A stretch of 64,000 bases of DNA from Trichomonas tenax (Eukaryota > Parabasalia > Trichomonadida > Trichomonadidae): positions 43,989-107,988 of the forward strand of contig JALKBU010000052.1 of the NCBI GenBank assembly GCA_023091735.1, given 5' to 3'. The notes under the pieces were generated by a model. That model was not told the DNA's origin, made no database searches, and saw only the letters and a program-made list of their open reading frames with translations. Below are positions 58,110-64,000 of the stretch, piece after piece. Position 1 is the stretch's first letter; every line of letters begins with the position of its first letter. Position numbers and translations under genes: made by a program.

Positions 58110-59645
58110 TTACATTGAACAATCAGAGAAAAACAGTCTACCTTCGTGCTTTTCCTCTTGCATTCTTTGGTAATTATCAGTTACTTTATTGAGAAATTCT
58201 TCGAATGCGAGAGTGTGCGAGAAAGCCTCGTAAAACGGTCTTTCATTCGGCTTACAGCTTGTAAGGAATAGGTCTGTGTTGAGAACTGTTATTGCTTCCT
58301 CTTCTGATTTATCGGTAACAAAATATGGCTGAAGTTCCGCTGAAAGTCTCGGCGGGAGGTGGTTCATGAAGACAGAAAGCACAGAGTCGACTAAGAACGG
58401 ACTTGGAGTGATTTTCGGTGGATCAAGTTTTTTCATTGCTGTTGGTAACACAAGATTCGATGACTCTCCGTGTGCTGAAGCTTCGATAACTAAGCCTAAT
58501 TTACGTGCGATTTCGTCCGATCCCGGTAAAATTGGCAATTCTTCTGAAATAATTTCGTTTTTGTCAAGGTCAACAATGACATCACAGTCGAATTTCTGGC
58601 CCATTCCGTATATGTATGGTGTTGGTTGTCCTAAAACTTCGTTAAATGATGTCGGTAAAATAGGCATAATTGTAGTGGTCGAAATAAACGGTTTGACTAA
58701 CATAGACGCTGCTATTACACAGTTTGAAAACCTTTCTGGGAACTTTGAGTATACTAATATGTGATAATCGAGGAGTAAAGCTGTATATAACTTGACTATG
58801 TTAATAGTAGACAAATGTGTCAGCAAGAAAATGAGTGTTGGGTACGCAAGGCATTGATCATCGTTGTGTGCAGCGGGCCAATTCAACGTGAATTTTTTAG
58901 ATAATTTAATTGGCTGAGCATTGTTTGGATCTATCGAGTAAAAGAAGTCCAACAGTGTAAAGAACACCTTAGGAACTTTAATTCCTTCAGCAATCGCGAA
59001 TTGAGGAAATTGTTCATCGAATTTCAATGATTCGATGCAAAATCCGTGAACTGACGGTGTCTTTGATTTGTAGCCTGGCAGATCTAACGGCCTTTCCTTT
59101 CCGCAGACGAAGTGTGCAAGAAATGTCACAAATTCCGCGCAAGGAGAAATTAACTTCGTTTTCGACATCAAACATATCGCAAACGGAAATTCCGAAGAGT
59201 AATTCGATGCAAAGAACGGTATCTGAGATTTCGATGGACAAACAATGACGCAATATCCATAAATCGTTTGAGTCATATTATTCAAAAAGAAAGGAAAAGC
59301 AGATTGTATAATCCCCTTAGTTTTCTGTGACGCAGCGATCTTTGCGCCATTTGGGAAACATAATTGACAAATCTGGTCGTATTCTTGTTGTGTGCGCGAG
59401 ATTCCTGTTGACGGAAATTTCAAAAGAATTCGTGGATTATATAGATTTCCCTTCGTGTGTTGGTTTGCCTTAATTATATTCGGAGAAGGCGGATCGAGCG
59501 CGTTTCCAAAAATAATAAGTTCCTCGTACATAGGGAATTCGTACGTAGCAAGGGAGAGGTGGCTGAAAGTCGGTGAAACACGCTTACTTCGAATGGATGC
59601 GAGCAAAGTTTCGTCGAAATGACATGATTTCTTCTTCGCACTCAT
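58110..59645 (-). CDS. DENN-domain protein (putative Rab GEF)
   Basis: 511 residues. The upstream DENN lobe includes PRILLKFPST and FPNGAKI (97-103), then a variable region with FFASNYSSEFPFAICLM. The central DENN has LAYPTLIFLLTHLSTINIVKLYTALLLDYHILVYSKFPERFSNC (LLDYHILVYS at 291-300 is the cDENN hallmark), VKPF and DVIVDLDKN (355-363). The downstream lobe is helical (LSVFMNHLPPRL, FLTSCKPNERPFYEAFSHTLAFEEFLNKV). DENN proteins are exchange factors for Rab GTPases. Together with the VPS9, TBC-like and Rab genes it extends the membrane-traffic theme. The frame is complete and the start ATG at 59645 is well placed. Confidence 0.9.
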   Translation of the reverse strand: MSAKKKSCHFDETLLASIRSKRVSPTFSHLSLATYEFPMYEELIIFGNALDPPSPNIIKANQHTKGNLYNPRILLKFPSTGISRTQQEYDQICQLCFPNGAKIAASQKTKGIIQSAFPFFLNNMTQTIYGYCVIVCPSKSQIPFFASNYSSEFPFAICLMSKTKLISPCAEFVTFLAHFVCGKERPLDLPGYKSKTPSVHGFCIESLKFDEQFPQFAIAEGIKVPKVFFTLLDFFYSIDPNNAQPIKLSKKFTLNWPAAHNDDQCLAYPTLIFLLTHLSTINIVKLYTALLLDYHILVYSKFPERFSNCVIAASMLVKPFISTTTIMPILPTSFNEVLGQPTPYIYGMGQKFDCDVIVDLDKNEIISEELPILPGSDEIARKLGLVIEASAHGESSNLVLPTAMKKLDPPKITPSPFLVDSVLSVFMNHLPPRLSAELQPYFVTDKSEEEAITVLNTDLFLTSCKPNERPFYEAFSHTLAFEEFLNKVTDNYQRMQEEKHEGRLFFSDCSM

Positions 59646-61710
59646 TTTTAAGAAAAACTGACAAAAAATATTTATATTCGAAATACTTTATGATGAGAGG
59701 AGCAATAATAAGCGAAAATTGAGTTTTCAATTTTTGTGAGCTTTGATAAATCTTCATATTTATATTCAGATAAATAATATTACCACATATCAATAATCAC
59801 TTTGAAAAATTGAATTGAAAACGATTAAAAATACTTTTCTTGATTTTTCAAATTTATTGAGTTTTGGAACTTTTCAAGTGGTTTGTTCACTCTCCAATCT
59901 TGTGAAACTGTGCTTAGACATTGTTTCATTAGATGATCATTGATTTTTGATCCAAAGCCCTTCTTACTCCCTTCCTCCCAATTTTTTTCGATAAAATTTA
60001 TATGGTGTATTCCATGTGGCGTGGGCAATATGCCCTATTAAGGACCAAGCTTGGTGACCCTAAGTTCTCGAGAAAATTGGCAAATTATTATATATTTGAT
60101 TTCAAATCTGACTTTACATGACAAATATGGCATAACTGTTAGGCTCAATACCGACAAAATCAATGCTAGATTTGAATCCAGATATCATTTTTTTAACCTT
60201 TTTTTTATAAACATCATGCATTTTATGAACATGCATTATTATTCTAGTTAATGTATGGGTGCACATGCATTTGCATTGTTCAGGAACATTGTTTTCTGCC
60301 ACCCAAACAGACCTAACCCAATAAATAAAATCAAATTATTGGAAGTTCATTGATGAGTTAATTGATATTTTGCTAATACTTATGTACAAAATGAAGCCTT
60401 CAATAGTTCTCGATGTCTTCTGTTAATGTAATTCGAATGAAAGAAAAATTTATTCGATGTGAAAATTGATCAATTTCTGGAGGATCTTATAGTATTCATA
60501 ATACAATAATTCATGACAATGTACAGAAGTATAACCAAAATGTATTCTATGAATAGCAGAGGTAAATATAGTATCTAAACAAAAATACATTAACTTTTTT
60601 GCTAACAATGAAAATATTTGGCGGATATTATTACTTTCGATTCAAATAAGTGTGCATTTTTCAGCGAAACCAAAATAACAAACAAATAATATTATGATGA
60701 ATTATTTTATCTCTTTTATGCCATATGACAAAGAAGTTAATTTTTTGACATACATCAAGTGTTCAGCCCACAACATGCATACACAAAGCCAATTATTGTG
60801 GGAGCTATGCATCGTATCTCGATACCCAATAGATAGAAAAATCTGTAAAATTTCTTAAAATGCCGAAGTTTCACCACCAATTTACCTATTCCTTCATTGA
60901 TACTATTAATTAATGTTGAGTATATTACTACAAATCAATAATGTATGTATATATTTTTAGCAAATATCGCATATATAGTTAAAATTAATTAAATCTAATT
61001 CGTATCTCCAAAAGTTAGGTTGCTGCAGCATTCATATTACAGCTTCAGGTTCATGTCTATACTGGCACTATACCTCAGAAAGATAATGCAATAAAATTAG
61101 CTACAATTTTTTTTATATATAATGACTAAACGAAGCTTATGAACATATATAAAAGTCAAAATAATTATATATTGCTCGCTTAATAATGCAAAATTCCGAT
61201 TTTTCAAAAATCACTATTAACTTCAATATAGTCTTGATTATGAATTTCTAACTGATTCAATACATATGTATATCTAGTAGTTAAAAGAATTTTTATGTGC
61301 GTTTAGCTGTTACACAATAGGACATAAAGATAATCTGAGCTTTTCCCATCCGAGTAATAACCTTAAAGAGTGAGAAGGTCTTTAATAAATATATTATTTT
61401 GAGTTGGTGAAACCTTTTAATGACAAATAGATTTCCATTGGCTTGGATATTATAACATTAAGTCAACATTGGATGAAATGATTCTTTTGATCCAAATTTC
61501 TGTTAAATTGATAAAATTTTGATATATGTAAATAGAGAATCTGATAGTTTACACGAAAAATGATTGAAAACACGTTTGTTATATAAAGGAATTTCTAAGC
61601 AGCCATTATCATAGACAGTTTCATCTGATGAACCCGTCGAGTTTTGAATGAATTTTATAAACTAAATTGGATAGTAGTATATGTTTGGGGGTTGGTTGAC
61701 ACTTTTTGTA
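59646..61710. other. ~2 kb gene-free region before the repeat-rich element
   Basis: No protein or RNA gene could be supported. A 67-codon minus-strand frame (59825-60028) has a Lys/Asn-rich, somewhat coding-like composition (HINFIEKNWEEGSKKGF) but no known match and may be a fragment of a mobile-element gene. Confidence 0.45.
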
Positions 61711-61875
61711 ACTATATATAGTGGGGACAATAACTAATATATATAGTGGGAAAAACTAAGTTAATTTTTTTATTATTTAATTTTTATTCTTACATAAACA
61801 GCAGTCAATGTCGAATATAAAATGTGACAAAATAGATGAAAGAGTTATTGAAGACGGAGTTCCTGTTTATATTTT

Positions 61876-62000
61876 AAGATTTAAAATTTGATGTTTTAAG
61901 TTAACGAATGTGTCAAGATTTAAAATTTGATGTTTTAAGTTAACGGATGTGTCAAGATTTAAAATTTGATGTTTTAAGTTAAGTTTAATAACTAACTAAG
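61876..62000 (+). repeat. 39-bp tandem repeat, about 2.7 copies
   Basis: Units start with AAGATTTAAAATTTG at 61876, 61915 and 61954 and contain GATGTTTTAAGTTAACG; spacing is exactly 39. The last copy runs into AAGTTTAATAACTAACTAAG. A further partial copy lies at about 62063-62126. Confidence 0.85.
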
Positions 62001-62065
62001 AAAAGAAAGCGTAAGGATTTTATGACTTCGAAAATTCAAAAATTATTTTTGAGTGTTTACGATTA
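61885..62065 (+). repeat. Left arm of a long inverted repeat flanking the 62205 gene
   Basis: Its reverse complement matches 63486-63630 closely, including ATAAAATCCTTACGCT, TTAGTTAGTTATTAAACTT, and the repeated CTTAAAACATCA core. The arms are not at the ends of an element but on either side of one gene. Confidence 0.8.
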
Positions 62066-62204
62066 AAATTTGATGTTTTAAAATTTGATGTTTTAAGTTA
62101 ACGGATGTGTCAAGATTTAAAATTTGAATGAAATCGTAAATACTCAGAAATTAAGTTTAATTTTTAAAAATTTATTTTTTTAATAAATCTAAAAGTAAGC
62201 GAAA

Positions 62205-63467
62205 ATGTCAATCCAAATTTTTGATGTTTCAAACAAGATACAGAAGCTAATGGACGAACATAAACAATTTGTTCTCGCTAATAATTTCTTACATAAAGAA
62301 TTTACATTAAATGAATATCAGCAAATGATTAAAGATATAGAAGAAAAAATGTTAAATCCTCCGGAAGACAAAATAAAACCAACTGATGAATTCACTACTC
62401 GTCAAATGTTAAAAGACGCTTATGTTAATTTGTGCAAACGTGAAATAAAATTATTAAACAGAGATATGAAAAGATTAAATGATTTCAACTCATTTATTGA
62501 ATCAGAAAAAATCAAAACTTCTAAATATCCAAAATCAACGGATGATGTTATTAGAAATATGAAAGAGTTTATTAACGAAAAGATATCGTATTATCATAAA
62601 GACCTAATTTCTTCTTATTTCGACATGTTCGTTGATAAGGTCAAGAAATTAACAAAGAAAGATAAAAATTATACAAAAACTATTGAAAGCGTTTACCGAT
62701 GCAAGAACTCTAAAACAGCAATGAATATAATATTAAAGTTTATGGATTCAATGAAGAATTCTTTAATAAAAATGTCAATGAATGTTAAAAATTCTGAGCC
62801 GTCGATTGAGTTTTATAAAATGGAATCAATACTTAAAAGTCAATGTTTGAAATTAATAGAGAAAATACATTACGTAATTTACAAATTCATTGAACAGCAA
62901 ATTAATTATATAGATGATGAAGAGGAAATGAATGACTCAAAAGTTGTTAAATTATATGCCGAATCTTGTATAAGTCAATTAAATCAAGTGATGATGAAAG
63001 AGTTACCAGAAATATTAAACGAAGAATTTATGGTATGTGTGGAGGATAGAATGGAAGATTTATCGTATATTTGGAGAAATCAAATAGGTTGTGATTTCGT
63101 AAAGAATAAATCATTAACTTATGAGGCGCATGGCGCCAGGGGCGAACGGGCTTTCAGCCCTGAGGCACTTCGTGCCGAAGCCCAAGAAGATGGAGAAACT
63201 ACAATCGTTGAAATTAACAATAAGCCATTAGTTGCTGAAGTCATTGAAGTTAAAACTAATGATAAAAATAAAGATTTCAATTCATTTCTCGATTTAATCC
63301 CAAACGAATCCGTTGAAGTTAATGAATTAACGGAAATGTATAATAATTACTTTGGCGTTAATATTTCGTCAAGAGGTTTTGGAATGTTAAAATTAGTTAA
63401 AGATTCATTTACGAAGGAATCAAAAATAATTAAAGGCAAAAGAGTCACAACGTATCAGAAGAAATAA
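62205..63467 (+). CDS. Element-encoded 420-residue protein with winged-helix-like C-terminus
   Basis: The first ~300 residues are helical, Lys/Asn/Met-rich and unlike known domains. The last ~70 (FLDLIPNESVEVNELTEMYNNYFG, ISSRGFGMLKLVKDSFT, KGKRVTTYQKK) resemble the winged-helix C-terminal domain of D5-like/phage primase-helicases (LYxxYxxWC...Fgr.l...G) and also a small DNA-binding HTH; no helicase motifs are present. Between residues about 307 and 330 sits a GC-rich insert (HGARGERAF, SPEALRAEA) not matching flanking composition. The gene is flanked by inverted repeats. I infer a DNA-associated protein of a mobile or viral element. Confidence 0.7.
   Translation: MSIQIFDVSNKIQKLMDEHKQFVLANNFLHKEFTLNEYQQMIKDIEEKMLNPPEDKIKPTDEFTTRQMLKDAYVNLCKREIKLLNRDMKRLNDFNSFIESEKIKTSKYPKSTDDVIRNMKEFINEKISYYHKDLISSYFDMFVDKVKKLTKKDKNYTKTIESVYRCKNSKTAMNIILKFMDSMKNSLIKMSMNVKNSEPSIEFYKMESILKSQCLKLIEKIHYVIYKFIEQQINYIDDEEEMNDSKVVKLYAESCISQLNQVMMKELPEILNEEFMVCVEDRMEDLSYIWRNQIGCDFVKNKSLTYEAHGARGERAFSPEALRAEAQEDGETTIVEINNKPLVAEVIEVKTNDKNKDFNSFLDLIPNESVEVNELTEMYNNYFGVNISSRGFGMLKLVKDSFTKESKIIKGKRVTTYQKK
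63124..63190 (+). repeat. GC-rich hairpin insert within the 62205 gene
   Basis: About two thirds G+C in a gene that is otherwise roughly three quarters A+T. It contains GGCGCC, GGGCTTTCAGCCC (63148-63160; 5-bp stem, TTC loop) and GGCACTTCGTGCC (63164-63176; 5-bp stem, TTC loop). A larger stem can form between GGGCTT and GAAGCCC. The reading frame stays open. Confidence 0.8.
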
Positions 63468-63485
63468 GACGAAACACTAAAATTT

Positions 63486-63630
63486 TAATCGTAAATACTC
63501 AAAAAAATTATTTTTGAATTTCCTAACTCATAAAATCCTTACGCTATCTTTTTTTAGTTAGTTAGTTATTAAACTTAACTTAAAACATCAAATTTTAAAT
63601 CTTGACACATTCGTTAACTTAAAACATCAG
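63486..63630 (-). repeat. Right arm of the long inverted repeat
   Basis: Inverted partner of 61885-62065. It begins TAATCGTAAATACTC. The right side continues with more copies of the ACTTAAAACATCA core to about 63875. Confidence 0.8.
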
Positions 63631-63912
63631 ATTTTACGTATACAAGGGAGTAAATTCAAATCTTGACACATTCGTTAACTTAAAACACTAAAATTTTACG
63701 TATACAAGGGAGTAAATTCAAATCTTTACGTATAAATTAACTTAAAACATCAACTTTTACGTAAACAAGGGAGTAAATAAGTACATTGAATTATAAATTA
63801 ACTTAAAACATCAACTTTTAATCGTAAACACTCAGAAATTCAAATCTTTACGTATAAATTAACTTAAAACATCAACATATTAAATTAAAAATATATTTTT
63901 ATTACATTATAA
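63631..63912 (-). repeat. Tandem array of CTTAAAACATCA-containing units
   Basis: Variants of TTTACGTATACAAGGGAG, TAAATTCAAATCTT and TTAACTTAAAACATCA recur about every 60 bp, with CGTAAACACTCAG near 63824. This fills the spacer between the 62205 gene and the next gene. Confidence 0.75.
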
Positions 63913-64000
63913 ATGAAACCTTCACTTGGTACTATGTCTGTGAAACCAATTATTGAACATAAAGGTTCTCCTTGGCACTCAGTGCCCTACGCTACTTATG
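63913..64000 (+). CDS. Start of a further element gene, cut by the window edge
   Basis: The open frame starts at ATG 63913 (MKPSLGTMSVKPIIEHKG...) and is still open at the last base, about 29 codons. It follows the same repeat cassette as the previous gene. GGCACTCAGTGCC at 63974-63986 is another 5-bp-stem, 3-nt-loop hairpin inside the frame, like those in the upstream gene. Function cannot be judged from so few residues. Confidence 0.5.
   Translation, partial: MKPSLGTMSVKPIIEHKGSPWHSVPYATY

Larger units (their letters stand above)
61711..64000. mobile_element. Edge of a large repeat-bounded (Maverick-like or viral) element, inferred
   Basis: From about 61711 the sequence is a mosaic of short direct and inverted repeats: CTATATATAGTGGGG (61712) and ATATATAGTGGG (61739), a 39-bp tandem unit, and a long inverted repeat around the gene at 62205. 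Each gene is separated by the same cassette, and another gene begins at 63913 and leaves the window. A lineage-specific protein with an extra GC-rich insert is inside. This layout, unlike the rest of the window, is what I would expect at the margin of a Maverick/Polinton or related virus-derived element, which are abundant in trichomonads. No integrase, polymerase or capsid gene is visible in this portion, so the class is unproven. Confidence 0.45.

Noticed and set aside
1..64000. CRISPR arrays, bacterial operons or prokaryotic ribosome sites
   Set aside because: Gene content is eukaryotic; the tandem repeats found have no spacer-repeat structure.
1..64000. Spliceosomal introns
   Set aside because: I looked for the trichomonad 3' signal ACTAACACACAG with an upstream GTATGT and saw none; interruptions found are better explained as lesions.

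Overview
The window looks like a chromosomal segment from a parabasalid protist, most likely Tritrichomonas foetus or a close relative; the genus is an inference. It is AT-rich. Nearly every gene is one uninterrupted open frame, with no convincing intron. Gene content is eukaryotic: Rab, NEK kinase, NAC-alpha, tubulin cofactor A, ALG1, Serinc, exosome, DENN and VPS9 proteins. Three tRNA genes lie between protein genes. It also carries BspA-type leucine-rich repeat remnants, an AIG1-like relic, a DUF3447/ankyrin protein and multi-copy-looking DNA, all typical of trichomonads.

Layout. 1-19992 is dense and mostly intact: the 3' end of an unknown gene, a CAMK-like kinase, an acidic orphan, a Rab GTPase, a ubiquitin-like two-TM protein, a small SANT protein, a 1000-residue FAM184-type coiled coil, NAC-alpha, a NEK kinase, an RNase PH-type exosome subunit, tRNA-Arg, a Ubl-UBA-SANT nuclear protein, a coiled coil packed against ALG1, and tubulin cofactor A. 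19993-24634 is gene-poor and holds a ~1.4 kb element with ~180 bp inverted termini and a decayed PQ-loop transporter. 24635-33257 has a TM protein, an Abitram-like protein, a 1397-residue helical-repeat protein, a broken BspA protein and a VPS9 protein. 33258-41000 mixes relics (aldo-keto reductase, SHIPPO-repeat gene) with a coiled coil, a DUF3447/ankyrin protein and a small GTGTCC-bearing inverted-repeat element. 41000-49000 has a TBC-like protein, tRNA-His, Serinc, a decayed membrane protein, tRNA-Val, FAD synthase and a PH-like orphan. 49000-52200 is relic territory (AIG1-like, BspA). 53018-59645 has a CARMIL-like LRR protein, a discoidin-type protein and a DENN protein. 59646-61700 is gene-free. 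From about 61710 to the end the character changes: tandem and inverted repeat cassettes flank a 420-residue protein, and another gene runs off the edge. This looks like the margin of a large Maverick/Polinton-like or virus-derived element.

Themes. Membrane-traffic control recurs (Rab, VPS9, TBC-like, DENN), as do cytoskeletal and axonemal proteins (FAM184, NEK, tubulin cofactor A, SHIPPO repeats, CARMIL-like). Two short upstream motifs recur close to start codons of unrelated genes: TGACATGTAAA and its variants, and a CCAAAA(C/T)GTGACA form. They are the best candidates for lineage-specific promoter elements. The most unusual single feature is a GC-rich in-frame insert made of 5-bp-stem, 3-nt-loop hairpins in the protein at 62205.
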